The notes beneath the pieces were generated by a model. That model was not told the origin of the DNA, did not search any database, and saw nothing but the letters and a program-made list of their open reading frames with translations. Positions 16,833 through 25,457 of a stretch of DNA of 64,000 bases are shown here, piece by piece. How positions within the stretch are numbered: position 1 is the first letter of the stretch; each line of letters begins with the position of its first letter. Source of the stretch: Pseudomonas sp. GM80 (GTDB taxonomy: Bacteria > Pseudomonadota > Gammaproteobacteria > Pseudomonadales > Pseudomonadaceae); assembly GCF_000282515.1 (NCBI RefSeq), contig NZ_AKJD01000054.1, positions 62,001 to 126,000 on the forward strand, given 5' to 3'. Made by a program: the position numbers and the translations under genes.

Positions 16833-17094
16833 TTAAAGTCCTCCAGACGCCTGCAGCCAGCCGGCGTCCATAAATTCGAAAAAAAGCCCGCAATCTTAAT
16901 CTGCACAGTGGGTTGCGTCACCTTTTTCGTGCATGGCAATTTGCTTTCCGCGCTTTTAAAAAAAGCATTGCAGTACCACGCTGCGGTGATTTCGCGGGAT
17001 CCGGCCGGCGTGCATGGTGTACTCTTTGCCGTTTTAATTCCTTGAGGTCCGGGGAGTTGCCCATGACCCTTTACGTTTCGGAGTGATGCGCTCA
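16833..17094. other. divergent intergenic region between glycan operon and wbpL
   Basis: No gene seen. The segment is AT-rich with several A and T tracts. On the minus strand GTGACG at 17 bp from TAAGAT (around 16890-16920) is a weak sigma-70 candidate for the operon that starts at 16832. It must also hold the wbpL promoter, which I could not place. Confidence 0.4.
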
Positions 17095-18123
17095 ATGACA
17101 TTCTGGTGGCTCATGCCTGCGGCCTGTGGCCTTTCTTTTGCCTTGACGGCGGCATTGCGCCGATATGCCTTGTCTCGCAGCATGCTCGATGTGCCGAATG
17201 ATCGCAGTTCCCACACGGTGCCGACACCACGAGGCGGCGGTGTCTCGATTGTCATCACATTCGTGTTGTCGCTTTTGGGCATGTGGCTGGGGGGCGTTAT
17301 CGATACCGGGTTTTTCACCGCAGTTGCAGGGGCCGGTCTGTTGATCGCCTTGATCGGATTCATGGATGACCATGGCCATATTGCTGCTCGGTGGCGTTTG
17401 CTCGGGCATTTCATTGCCGCCGGCTGGGTGCTCGCCTGGACGGGAGGACTCGCGCCTGTGCAGGTGTTAGGGGCCACCTTCAACCTCAGTTGGATAGGTC
17501 ATTTCCTCGCGCTGTTTTACTTGGTCTGGTTACTGAACTTGTACAACTTCATGGATGGCATCGACGGCATTGCCAGTGTGGAAGCGATTAGCGTCTGTGC
17601 GGGCGTGGGCTTGCTTTACTGGGGCAGTGGTCATGCGAGTCTGGCTTGGGGGACGTCGTTGCTGGCATTGTCGGTGTTTGGCTTTCTGTTGTGGAATTTT
17701 CCTCCGGCGAAGATCTTCATGGGGGATGCCGGTAGCGGGTTCCTCGGGATCGTCCTGGGGGCTTTGTCACTTCAGGCAGCGTCTGTCGATCCTCGTTATT
17801 TTTGGGCCTGGTTGATTTTACTGGGGATATTTATCGTTGATGCCACGTTTACCCTGCTCCGGCGCTTACTGCGAGGCGACAAGGTTTATGAGGCTCATCG
17901 AAGCCATGCCTATCAATATGCGTCACGCCAGTATGGGCGACATTTGCCGGTGACCGTGGCCGCGGCCGTGATCAACCTGCTCTGGTTGTTTCCGGTGGCA
18001 TATTGTGTCGTCGTGCTCGGGTTGGATGGCTTGCTGGGGGTTGCTGTCGCTTACACCCCGTTAGTACTTTTGGCGGTGAAGTTCCACGCTGGAGAACTTG
18101 AAGTCAAAACCGTTGCTCGGTGA
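17095..18123 (+). CDS. wbpL: undecaprenyl-phosphate sugar-1-phosphate transferase, GT4/MraY type
   Basis: Integral membrane enzyme that starts O-antigen synthesis by moving a HexNAc-1-phosphate (FucNAc or GlcNAc in P. aeruginosa WbpL) from UDP-sugar to undecaprenyl phosphate. About ten helices. Family signatures: PNDRSSHTVPTPRGGG near the N terminus, LIGFMDDHGHI (the DD motif), NLYNFMDGIDGIA, and IFMGDAGSGFLG, then RSHAYQYASRQYG near the C terminus. GGAG lies upstream; starts at 17083 (GTG), 17086 and 17095 (ATG) are all in frame, and spacing favours 17095. Its place just before wbpM is conserved in Pseudomonas. Confidence 0.92.
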   Translation: MTFWWLMPAACGLSFALTAALRRYALSRSMLDVPNDRSSHTVPTPRGGGVSIVITFVLSLLGMWLGGVIDTGFFTAVAGAGLLIALIGFMDDHGHIAARWRLLGHFIAAGWVLAWTGGLAPVQVLGATFNLSWIGHFLALFYLVWLLNLYNFMDGIDGIASVEAISVCAGVGLLYWGSGHASLAWGTSLLALSVFGFLLWNFPPAKIFMGDAGSGFLGIVLGALSLQAASVDPRYFWAWLILLGIFIVDATFTLLRRLLRGDKVYEAHRSHAYQYASRQYGRHLPVTVAAAVINLLWLFPVAYCVVVLGLDGLLGVAVAYTPLVLLAVKFHAGELEVKTVAR

Positions 18124-18160
18124 CAGATGGACAAATTCAGTACGTTTTCGGATTATTCCG

Positions 18161-18166
18161 TACAAT
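18161..18166 (+). promoter_or_regulatory. possible -10 box upstream of wbpM
   Basis: TACAAT lies 45 bp before the wbpM start, inside a partly symmetrical sequence (GTACG ... CGTAC, 18139-18163). No convincing -35 element at the proper distance, so a weak call; wbpM may simply be transcribed with wbpL. Confidence 0.25.
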
Positions 18167-18210
18167 GGTCGCGGAAATAGCGGGTTAACGCGCCGGGTCG
18201 GTTGAGGTTT

Positions 18211-20205
18211 ATGGATAAATTACGCGCCTTTTTGCTGGGCTTGCCACGCAGGCAGAAACGACTGATTCAAGTAGCCACAGATGTTTTTCTGGTCTGGGGC
18301 TCGCTCTGGCTCGCCTTTATCGTCCGACTCGGCATCGACGATATGTATAACCCGCTGAGGGCGCATTTCTGGCTGTTTGTCAGCGCTCCAATTATCGCTA
18401 TTCCTCTGTTTATTCGTTTCGGCATGTACCGTGCCGTCATGCGCTACTTCGGCAACGATGCGCTGATTGCGATTGTCAAAGCTGTCAGTCTCTCTTCGCT
18501 GATCCTGGCGCTGGTGGTCTATTGGTACAGCAATCATGAAGCGGTTGTTCCGCGATCGATCATTTTCAACTATTGGTGGCTCAGTCTCGTCATTATCGGC
18601 GGCTTGCGCCTGTGCATGCGCCAGTACTTCATGGGCGACTGGTTCACGGCGGCTCAGCATGTGCCCTTCACCAACCGTGAAGACGGGCTGACCAAAGTCG
18701 CCATTTACGGCGCGGGTGTTGCTGGCAATCAGCTCGTCGCAGCGTTGCGAATGGGGCGAGTAATGCGCCCGGTCGCGTTCATTGATGATGACGCGAGTAT
18801 CGCCGATCGTTCGATTTCCGGCCTGCAGGTGTACAAACCCAAACACATCCAGCAAATGATCGATGTGACCGGTGCGCAGGAGATTCTTCTGGCGCTGCCG
18901 TCATCGACCCGCGCGCGTCGCCGCGAGATTCTGAATCTGCTGGAAGGCTTCCCGCTCCACGTACGCAGTGTTCCGAACTTCACTGATCTGGCCAGCGGCC
19001 GCGTCAGGGTTGAAGACATTCAGGAAGTCGATATTGCCGATTTGCTGGGGCGCGATGCCGTGCCGGCGCAACCTGATCTGCTGGCGCATTGCATCAAAGG
19101 CAAGGTCGTCATGGTCACAGGGGCTGGCGGCTCCATCGGCTCGGAATTGTGTCGGCAGATTTTTGCCTTGGGCCCGACCACGCTGATTCTGTTCGAACAC
19201 AGTGAATTCAATCTCTACAGTATTTTGTCCGAGCTGGAACAACGCGGCAGCCGCGAGTCGGTGCCAGTGCGGTTGTTGCCGATTCTGGGGTCCATTCGCC
19301 ATCAGGAAAAGCTCCTGGATGTGATGAAAACCTGGCAGGTCGATACCGTTTATCACGCTGCGGCCTATAAACATGTGCCGATGGTTGAGCACAATATTGC
19401 CGAAGGTGTGCTCAATAACGTAATCGGAACACTCAACACTGCTCAGGCTGCCTTGCAGTCCGGCGTGTCCAATTTCGTCTTGATTTCGACGGACAAGGCG
19501 GTTCGCCCGACCAACATCATGGGCAGCACCAAACGCCTGGCCGAGCTGACCCTTCAGGCGCTCAGCCGTGAGGTCGCCCCTGTGATGTTCGGTGACAAGG
19601 CCAATGTCTCACGCGTCAACAAAACCCGTTTCACCATGGTGCGGTTCGGCAATGTGCTGGGCTCGTCAGGCTCGGTCATTCCGTTATTTCACAGCCAGAT
19701 CAAGTCCGGTGGCCCGCTGACGGTCACCCATCCGAAAATCACACGCTATTTCATGACCATTCCCGAAGCCGCGCAGCTGGTTATTCAAGCGGGCTCCATG
19801 GGGCAGGGCGGTGATGTGTTCGTCCTCGACATGGGCGAGCCGGTAAAAATCGTCGAACTGGCGGAGAAAATGATCCATCTGTCCGGTTTGAGCATTCGCT
19901 CCGAGCGCAATCCACAGGGTGATATTTCCATCGAGTTCACCGGATTGCGCCCTGGCGAGAAGCTCTATGAGGAGCTGCTGATCGGTGACAACGTCGCTGC
20001 GACGCCACACCCGATGATCATGACCGCCAATGAAGATCACCTGCCCTGGGATGTCTTGAAGGTCCGATTGAGCGAATTGCTCGCTGCCGTCGAGCGGGAT
20101 GACTATTCGCGAGTACGCCAATTGCTGCGCGAAACTGTCAGCGGCTACACCCCCGATGGCGAAATCGTTGACTGGATCTATCAGCAACGCCGTCTCGAGC
20201 CCTGA
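18211..20205 (+). CDS. wbpM: UDP-sugar 4,6-dehydratase (nucleoside-diphosphate sugar epimerase/dehydratase)
   Basis: Membrane-anchored dehydratase converting UDP-GlcNAc to its 4-keto-6-deoxy derivative for B-band O-antigen sugars such as FucNAc and QuiNAc. It aligns closely with P. aeruginosa WbpM over its full 664 residues. Four N-terminal membrane helices (residues about 15-135), a CoA-binding-like Rossmann part (VAIYGAGVAGNQLVAAL), then the catalytic domain with VTGAGGSIGSELCRQI, STDKAVRPTNIMGSTKR (the SMK-type dehydratase triad region) and TRFTMVRFGNVLGSSGSVIPLF. ATG at 18211 follows GGTTGAGG; an in-frame TTG at 18202 is not preferred. A short hairpin at 20268 follows the stop. Confidence 0.97.
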   Translation: MDKLRAFLLGLPRRQKRLIQVATDVFLVWGSLWLAFIVRLGIDDMYNPLRAHFWLFVSAPIIAIPLFIRFGMYRAVMRYFGNDALIAIVKAVSLSSLILALVVYWYSNHEAVVPRSIIFNYWWLSLVIIGGLRLCMRQYFMGDWFTAAQHVPFTNREDGLTKVAIYGAGVAGNQLVAALRMGRVMRPVAFIDDDASIADRSISGLQVYKPKHIQQMIDVTGAQEILLALPSSTRARRREILNLLEGFPLHVRSVPNFTDLASGRVRVEDIQEVDIADLLGRDAVPAQPDLLAHCIKGKVVMVTGAGGSIGSELCRQIFALGPTTLILFEHSEFNLYSILSELEQRGSRESVPVRLLPILGSIRHQEKLLDVMKTWQVDTVYHAAAYKHVPMVEHNIAEGVLNNVIGTLNTAQAALQSGVSNFVLISTDKAVRPTNIMGSTKRLAELTLQALSREVAPVMFGDKANVSRVNKTRFTMVRFGNVLGSSGSVIPLFHSQIKSGGPLTVTHPKITRYFMTIPEAAQLVIQAGSMGQGGDVFVLDMGEPVKIVELAEKMIHLSGLSIRSERNPQGDISIEFTGLRPGEKLYEELLIGDNVAATPHPMIMTANEDHLPWDVLKVRLSELLAAVERDDYSRVRQLLRETVSGYTPDGEIVDWIYQQRRLEP

Positions 20206-20267
20206 TTGTTTCACATCCTGTAACGATCGCATTTTTGACATGTGCCCCTCATGACCTACGTTTGGAG

Positions 20268-20292
20268 AGCAGCTTCGGAAAAGCTGCTTTCT
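20268..20292 (+). terminator. hairpin after wbpM
   Basis: Stem AGCAGCTT / AAGCTGCT with a CGGAA loop followed by TTTCTC. A weak Rho-independent terminator or processing hairpin between wbpM and the ComEA-like gene. Confidence 0.5.
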
Positions 20293-20315
20293 CAAATGAT
20301 GATGGAGCGTCACTT

Positions 20316-20651
20316 ATGCGTACCGGTTATTTCTACTCGTTGATTTTTGCCTTGCTCACCAGCGCCTCGATAACGGCGATTGCAGCGCCTACTACCACGC
20401 CGGAGTTACCGAAGGCGCCTCTGGTGACTGACCTGGCCGCTACTTCCCAGGTCGCAAAAATCGATCTCAACGACGCCGACGCGGCAATGTTGCAGAAAGA
20501 GCTGTCCGGGGTCGGTGAAGCCAAGGCGAAAGCGATTGTTGCATATCGAGAAACAAATGGGCCGTTCGCATCCGTGGATGAATTGCTGGAAGTGAAGGGG
20601 ATTGGCAAGGCGATCCTTGATCGCAATCGTGAAAAGCTGGAAGTGAACTAA
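20316..20651 (+). CDS. ComEA-like helix-hairpin-helix DNA-binding protein
   Basis: A 111-residue exported protein. A signal peptide (MRTGYFYSLIFALLTSASITAIAA, cut after the Ala run) is followed by a Pro/Thr linker and a ComEA-type helix-hairpin-helix domain: LSGVGEAKAKAIVAYRETNG and VKGIGKAILDRN are the two HhH motifs. Related proteins bind double-stranded DNA in the periplasm during uptake. The ATG at 20316 is preceded by GGAG. This gene's position downstream of wbpM is common in Pseudomonas. It ends in front of a clear terminator. Confidence 0.9.
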   Translation: MRTGYFYSLIFALLTSASITAIAAPTTTPELPKAPLVTDLAATSQVAKIDLNDADAAMLQKELSGVGEAKAKAIVAYRETNGPFASVDELLEVKGIGKAILDRNREKLEVN

Positions 20652-20672
20652 GCTGATTTTTCCACGCCATGA

Positions 20673-20698
20673 GGCCGGTCATTGACCGGCCTTTTTTG
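20673..20698 (+). terminator. Rho-independent terminator
   Basis: Perfect stem AGGCCGGTCA / TGACCGGCCT followed by six T residues, 22 bp after the stop of the ComEA-like gene. Confidence 0.93.
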
Positions 20699-20717
20699 TT
20701 GCAGCTGTTTGAAGCAG

Positions 20718-20765
20718 GTCGTAATGGGGCATGAAGACGTTCGTCGGACGATAAAAAATTACGAC
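20718..20765. promoter_or_regulatory. inverted repeat GTCGTAAT / ATTACGAC upstream of SDR gene
   Basis: Perfect 8-bp arms at 20718-20725 and 20758-20765 separated by 32 bp (about three helical turns centre to centre, 40 bp). It lies just upstream of a good -10 box. The same GTCGTAAT octamer occurs upstream of eat at 25489-25496. Candidate operator; the binding protein is unknown. Confidence 0.35.
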
Positions 20766-20767
20766 TA

Positions 20768-20796
20768 TCATATCGGCTTTAGATTATGCCTATAAT
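20768..20796 (+). promoter_or_regulatory. promoter candidate for SDR gene
   Basis: A perfect TATAAT at 20791-20796 with a poor -35 (TCATAT) 17 bp upstream. An activator would be expected if this is the real promoter. The downstream ATG is at 20865. Confidence 0.4.
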
Positions 20797-20864
20797 AAAT
20801 TGTCGGCACAGATTGTCATGTCCTGTGCGGCTTTCTCATTTCGAGCATTTTCAGGAGTACTGGC

Positions 20865-21659
20865 ATGAATTCCGCAAAATCCCAAGGCACGGCTGTGGTG
20901 ACCGGCGCATCGTCCGGTATCGGTGCGATTTATGCCGAGCGACTGGCCGCACGTGGTTTTGATCTGCTGTTGGTGGCGCGTGATCAGGAGCGTCTGGATA
21001 AGGCTGCAAGCCAATTGCGCGAAGCCCATGGTGTGCAGGTCGAGGTGCTCAAAGCGGATCTGACGCAAAAGGACGATGTGCTCAAGGTCGAACAGCGTCT
21101 GCGTAGTGATTCGAGTATCAGCCTGTTGCTGAACAACGCCGGTGTTGCCGCCGACGGTCTGTTGGCCAACGCCGATCTGGATCAACTGGAGCGCTTGATC
21201 CAGTTGAATATCACCGCAGTCACGCGTCTGGCTTCTGCCGCTGCAGCCGCTTTCGCCAAGGCCGGGCGGGGCACGATTATTAACATCGCCTCGGTGGTGG
21301 CGCTGTTTCCGGAACGCTTTAACGCCACTTACAGTGCCAGCAAAGCCTACGTGCTGAGCCTCACCCAATCGCTGAACGCCGAGCTTGAGGGCACCGGGGT
21401 TCAGGTCCAGGCCGTATTGCCGGGGGTTACCCGCACTGAAATCTGGGAGCGCTCCGGAATCGACGCCAGTGGTATTCCGGCGGAAATGGTCATGGAAGCC
21501 GGTGAGATGGTTGATGCAGCGCTGACCGGCCTGGATCAGGGAGAGTTGATCACCATTCCGTCACTGCCCGATGCCGCTGATTGGGAGGCATTCGTCGCCG
21601 CGCGCCATGTCATGGCTCCGAACCTTTCGCATAGTTCGGCAGCCCAACGTTACAAGTAA
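20865..21659 (+). CDS. short-chain dehydrogenase/reductase
   Basis: A 264-residue classical SDR. TGASSGIGAIYAERLAARG forms the cofactor site, LLNNAGVAADG the NNAG motif, and YSASK gives the catalytic Tyr156 and Lys160. The cofactor site has VARDQERL after beta-2, a mix that often favours NADP. Substrate unknown. It is followed after 31 bp by a FabF-type ketosynthase, so together they may belong to a fatty-acid or secondary acyl pathway. The ATG has AGGAG nearby (CAGGAGTACTGGC). Confidence 0.92.
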   Translation: MNSAKSQGTAVVTGASSGIGAIYAERLAARGFDLLLVARDQERLDKAASQLREAHGVQVEVLKADLTQKDDVLKVEQRLRSDSSISLLLNNAGVAADGLLANADLDQLERLIQLNITAVTRLASAAAAAFAKAGRGTIINIASVVALFPERFNATYSASKAYVLSLTQSLNAELEGTGVQVQAVLPGVTRTEIWERSGIDASGIPAEMVMEAGEMVDAALTGLDQGELITIPSLPDAADWEAFVAARHVMAPNLSHSSAAQRYK

Positions 21660-21690
21660 GGCCAATCCATTGATCAGAGGACACCACGGT

Positions 21691-22971
21691 ATGGATCAGC
21701 GTCGAGTAGTCGTCACGGGGATGGGCCTGGTTTCACCCTTGGGCAGTGATGTCGAAGTGGTCTGGCAACGACTGTTGGCCGGGCGCTCAGGTTTGCGTCA
21801 TTTGCCGCAGGCAGTGGTCGCTGATCTGCCGACGCGCATTGGGGGCAGGGTGCTGAGCCTGGAAGAGGATGCCGAGGCGGGTTTCGATCCGGATCGCGCC
21901 ACACCACCCAAAGAACAGAAAAAGATGGATCGTTTCATTCTGTTCGCCATGGAGGCGGCACGGCAGGCGCTGGAGCAGGCTGGCTGGCATCCCGCGCAAG
22001 CCAGTGAGCAGGAACGCACTGCAACGATTATCGGCTCCGGTGTCGGCGGCTTCGGTGCGATTGCCGACGCCGTGCGCACCACCGACAGTCGCGGTCCACG
22101 ACGTTTGTCACCATTCACCATTCCATCGTTTCTGGTCAATCTGGCGGCCGGACACGTGTCGATCCAGCACGGTTTGAAAGGTCCCTTGGGCGCACCCGTG
22201 ACGGCATGTGCCGCCGGGGTTCAGGCGATTGGCGATGCGGCACGGCTGATTCGCGCCGGCGAAGCGGATATTGCTGTGTGCGGCGGGGCAGAAGCGGCGA
22301 TTGATCGGGTCAGCCTCGCCGGGTTCGCTGCCGCACGGGCGCTGTCCAGCGGCTACAACGACACCCCCGAACGTGCTTCACGCCCCTTTGATAGCGGGCG
22401 CGACGGTTTTGTCATGGGCGAGGGCGCCGGCCTGTTGGTCATCGAATCTCTGGAACATGCCTTGGCCCGGGGCGCTCGGCCTCTGGCTGAACTCGTCGGG
22501 TATGGCACCAGCGCTGACGCCTATCATCTGACCGCCGGGCCCGAAGATGGCAGCGGTGCGCGCCGGGCGATGGCGTTGGCATTGACTCAAGCCGGAGTAA
22601 ACCCGGATCAGGTGCAACACCTCAACGCTCACGCCACTTCCACGCCGGTGGGTGATCTGGGGGAGTTGGCAGCGATCAAGAGTGTGTTTGGTCAGGACAA
22701 CAAGATCGCCGTTACTTCGACCAAGTCAGCCACCGGGCATTTGCTCGGTGCTGCCGGCGGGCTGGAGGCGATCTTCACGTTGTTGGCGATTCGCGATCAA
22801 GTGGTGCCGCCGACGCTCAACTTCGACAACCCGGATCCGGCTACCGAGGGCGTGGACATTGTCCATGGTCAGGCAAGGCCGATGCCGATTGAATACGCGC
22901 TGTCCAACGGCTTCGGTTTCGGCGGTGTGAACGCCAGCGTACTGTTCAAGCGCTGGCCGGATCAGTCCTGA
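21691..22971 (+). CDS. fabF: beta-ketoacyl-ACP synthase II (FabF-type)
   Basis: Condenses malonyl-ACP with acyl-ACP in fatty-acid elongation; cytosolic thiolase fold. The catalytic set is complete: Cys173 in TACAAGVQAIG, His314 in NAHATSTPVGD and His350 in KSATGHLLGAAGG. The start RRVVVTGMGLVSPLG is typical, and the ATG at 21691 with GAGGACA upstream gives 426 residues, slightly longer than E. coli FabF (about 413). It is away from the usual fabD-fabG-acpP-fabF cluster and next to an SDR and TetR gene, so it is probably a second FabF paralogue. Its end overlaps the convergent tetR gene by 10 bp. Confidence 0.9.
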   Translation: MDQRRVVVTGMGLVSPLGSDVEVVWQRLLAGRSGLRHLPQAVVADLPTRIGGRVLSLEEDAEAGFDPDRATPPKEQKKMDRFILFAMEAARQALEQAGWHPAQASEQERTATIIGSGVGGFGAIADAVRTTDSRGPRRLSPFTIPSFLVNLAAGHVSIQHGLKGPLGAPVTACAAGVQAIGDAARLIRAGEADIAVCGGAEAAIDRVSLAGFAAARALSSGYNDTPERASRPFDSGRDGFVMGEGAGLLVIESLEHALARGARPLAELVGYGTSADAYHLTAGPEDGSGARRAMALALTQAGVNPDQVQHLNAHATSTPVGDLGELAAIKSVFGQDNKIAVTSTKSATGHLLGAAGGLEAIFTLLAIRDQVVPPTLNFDNPDPATEGVDIVHGQARPMPIEYALSNGFGFGGVNASVLFKRWPDQS

Positions 22972-23519
22972 TCCTGTTTCAGATGAGCGCGTGTGACGTC
23001 GAGAATCCGCTGGGCCAATTGCGGGTTCTCGACACTGCGTGCGAGCACCAGCGCGCCGACCAGGGTGGCCATTATGACGATGCTGCGATCGGCGGCGCTC
23101 TCGCCACCCAGAGTGTTTTGCACTTGTTCCAGGCGGGCGTTGAGCACGCCGTCGGTGGTCGGGCTTGGCTGACCGCGCAAGCCGAGCTCGGAAGACATGG
23201 TGGGCAGCGGACAGCCTTCATGAGGCGAGGTGTAGTGCCATTCGGACAGGTAACTGTCGATGAAGGCTTGCAGTGGCAGCGCTTCGGAAAACAACATCGC
23301 GCAGTGTGCATCAAGTTGTTCCCCTGCTTCCTGCAGGGCCTTCTCCACCAACTCGTCCTTGGACTTGAAGTGCGAATAGAAGCCGCCATGGGTCAGACCT
23401 AGCGCTTTCATCAAGGGTTGCAGGCCCGTGGCGCCAATTCCGTCCTTGCGAAATCGTGCCGAAGCCTCCTTGATGATGCGCTGATGAGTCTGGGCTTTAT
23501 GGTCCTGCGAGTAACGCAT
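22962..23519 (-). CDS. TetR family transcriptional regulator
   Basis: A 185-residue repressor-type protein. The N-terminal helix-turn-helix reads RIIKEASARFRKDGIGATGLQPLMKALGLTHGGFYSHFKSKDELV, a standard TetR pattern; the C-terminal half should bind a ligand. The ATG at 23519 follows GGAGAGAG; the longer frame from 23558 would add 13 residues with no family match. It converges on and overlaps the fabF end. A likely target is its own promoter or the neighbouring SDR-fabF unit. Confidence 0.9.
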   Translation of the reverse strand: MRYSQDHKAQTHQRIIKEASARFRKDGIGATGLQPLMKALGLTHGGFYSHFKSKDELVEKALQEAGEQLDAHCAMLFSEALPLQAFIDSYLSEWHYTSPHEGCPLPTMSSELGLRGQPSPTTDGVLNARLEQVQNTLGGESAADRSIVIMATLVGALVLARSVENPQLAQRILDVTRAHLKQDQD

Positions 23520-23630
23520 CTGAAACTCTCTCCGCAACAAGGCCACCATCTTAACCACGGAAAATTAAATGGTGACTGTACTTCTACTTCTAAAAAGCAT
23601 GCAGATAAGTCCAAAGCGTCGAAAAAACAC

Positions 23631-23655
23631 AAACCCCGCCGATTGGGCGGGGTTT
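23631..23655 (-). terminator. Rho-independent terminator of the DUF2897 gene
   Basis: Stem AAACCCCGCC / GGCGGGGTTT with a short loop; on the minus strand it comes 4 bp after the DUF2897 stop and is followed by GTGTTTTTT. Confidence 0.88.
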
Positions 23656-23658
23656 GTT

Positions 23659-23826
23659 TCAGCGGTCTTGCGCTTCTTTGGCATCCGCTTCGGCATTGCG
23701 CTCAGCGATGCGTTTGCGTTCTTCATCGGTCAGTTCGACCTTGTTGGCGGTGTCTCGCAACATCATCAGACCGCCAACGATCGAGCCGATTGCAACGACC
23801 AGAATCAACCAGGCATACCAGGGCAT
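23659..23826 (-). CDS. DUF2897 family small membrane protein
   Basis: A 55-residue protein with one N-terminal membrane helix (PWYAWLILVVAIGSIVGGLMML) and a charged C-terminal tail rich in Glu, Lys and Ala (ELTDEERKRIAERNAEAD). AAGGAG lies seven bases before the ATG and a terminator follows the stop, so the gene forms its own unit. This matches the DUF2897 family of Pseudomonas, whose function is unknown. Confidence 0.85.
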   Translation of the reverse strand: MPWYAWLILVVAIGSIVGGLMMLRDTANKVELTDEERKRIAERNAEADAKEAQDR

Positions 23827-23955
23827 AACGGCTCTCCTTAATGGCAGATCGACCGACGAGGATTTCGTCGTGCGATGCTGCTTACCACTTTTGAGCGAAG
23901 CGACTTCGCAGTGGTTCCATTCTAGGCCCGATATCCCTGCTGCACCTTAATTCCC

Positions 23956-24041
23956 TGTAGGAGCTGCCGCAGGCTGCGATCTTTTGATCTTGTTTCTAAA
24001 AAAACAAAGTCAACAGATCGCAGCCTTCGGCAGCTCCTACA
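23956..24041. repeat. REP-type palindrome, family GTAGGAGCTGCCG
   Basis: Long imperfect inverted repeat: arms TGTAGGAGCTGCCGCAGG... and ...CCTTCGGCAGCTCCTACA with GCTGCGATC inside each. Starts 8 bp after the eat stop codon. Same family as 36869-36959 and 46271-46362. Confidence 0.9.
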
Positions 24042-24048
24042 TGAGGGG

Positions 24049-25413
24049 TTACTGGCCCGTGAGCATGGCGTCGGCCGGGGCGTTGGCGCGCAACTGGCCG
24101 GTGAGCAGGAAGTAGGCGAATCCCACGGCCATGAAGCCGAGGAAAATCAGCCCGATCAGGGCGTTGAACCACGCCATGGCGATCAGGCACACCACCGCCA
24201 GCACCAGCGCGATCAGCGGAATCAACGGATAGCACGGCGCGCGAAAGGTGCGCTCCAGGTTCGGTTCGGTTTTGCGCAATTTGAACAGGCTGAGCATGCT
24301 CATGATGTACATCACGATCGCGCCGAACACCGCCATGGTGATCATCGCGGCGGTGAGGGTCATGCCGCCGAGGTTGATCAGGCCGTCGCTGTAGATCGCG
24401 GCGATGCCAATGACGCCGCCGGCAATGATGGCGCGGTGTGGCGTCTGGAAGCGCGAGAGTTTCGCCAGTGAAGCCGGCAGGTAACCCGCGCGGGCGAGAG
24501 CGAAGAACTGGCGCGAGTAACCGAGAATGATCCCGTGGAAGCTCGCCACCAGGCCGAACAGGCCGATCCACACCAACATGTGCAGCCAGCCGGAGTTGTC
24601 GCCGACCACGGTTTTCATGGCCTGCGGCAGTGGGTCGTTGATGTTGGCCAAGGTGCGCCAGTCGCCGACGCCGCCGGCGAAGAACATCACACCCATCGCC
24701 AGTAAAACCAAAGTCAGAATGCCGCTGATGTAGGCCTTGGGGATCGTGCGTTTCGGGTCCTTGGCTTCTTCGGCAGCCATCGCTGCACCTTCGATGGCCA
24801 GGAAGAACCAGATCGCGAACGGAATCGCTGCGAACATCCCGGCGATCGCTGGCGCACCGAACACATCGGAACCGGCCCAGCCATTGAGGGCAAAGTTGCT
24901 GAAGCTGAAGGCCGGAGCCACCACGCCCATGAACACCAGCAATTCGGCGACGGCCAGCACGCAGACGATCAATTCGAAGGTGGCTGCCAGCTTCACCCCA
25001 AGGATGTTCAACCCCATGAACACGATGTACGCGCCGACCGCCGCGTGTTTCGGATCGAGTGCCGGAAATTGCACATTCAGGTACGCGCCGATGGCCAGCG
25101 CAATGGCCGGGGGCGCAAAGACGAACTCGATCAGCGTCGCCAGCCCGGCAATCAAACCACCTTTCTCACCGAAGGCACGGCGGCTGTAGGCAAACGGCCC
25201 GCCGGCGTGGGGAATTGCAGTGGTCAGTTCGGTAAAACTGAAAATGAAGCAGGTGTACATGGTCGCGACCATGAACGAGGTCACCAGGAAGCCCAGTGTG
25301 CCGGCGACGCCCCAGCCGTAACTCCAGCCGAAATACTCACCGGAAATCACCAGCCCGACGGCAATGCCCCACAGGTGCAACGTGCCCAGCGTGGGTTTGA
25401 GTTGTGTGTTCAT
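24049..25413 (-). CDS. eat: ethanolamine permease
   Basis: A 454-residue APC-superfamily transporter with twelve predicted helices, taking up ethanolamine as a carbon and nitrogen source. The N terminus LWGIAVGLVISGEYFGWSYGW, the TTAIPHAGGPFAYSRRAFG block in helices 2-3 and IEGAAMAAEEAKDPKRTIPKAY after helix 6 are characteristic of the bacterial Eat family. The ATG at 25413 has CAGGGAG upstream; the longer frame to 25608 has no family match. A sigma-54-type promoter lies at 25458-25473. The eutBC ammonia-lyase genes are not in the window. Confidence 0.9.
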   Translation of the reverse strand: MNTQLKPTLGTLHLWGIAVGLVISGEYFGWSYGWGVAGTLGFLVTSFMVATMYTCFIFSFTELTTAIPHAGGPFAYSRRAFGEKGGLIAGLATLIEFVFAPPAIALAIGAYLNVQFPALDPKHAAVGAYIVFMGLNILGVKLAATFELIVCVLAVAELLVFMGVVAPAFSFSNFALNGWAGSDVFGAPAIAGMFAAIPFAIWFFLAIEGAAMAAEEAKDPKRTIPKAYISGILTLVLLAMGVMFFAGGVGDWRTLANINDPLPQAMKTVVGDNSGWLHMLVWIGLFGLVASFHGIILGYSRQFFALARAGYLPASLAKLSRFQTPHRAIIAGGVIGIAAIYSDGLINLGGMTLTAAMITMAVFGAIVMYIMSMLSLFKLRKTEPNLERTFRAPCYPLIPLIALVLAVVCLIAMAWFNALIGLIFLGFMAVGFAYFLLTGQLRANAPADAMLTGQ

Positions 25414-25457
25414 GCGCTTGCTCCCTGAACGGTTTGGAAAGCTCGGGGGAGAGCGTG

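Noticed and set aside
23544..23574. CACCAT / ATGGTG inverted repeat upstream of tetR
   Set aside because: Only 6-bp arms with a 19-bp gap; likely chance and not reported as an operator.
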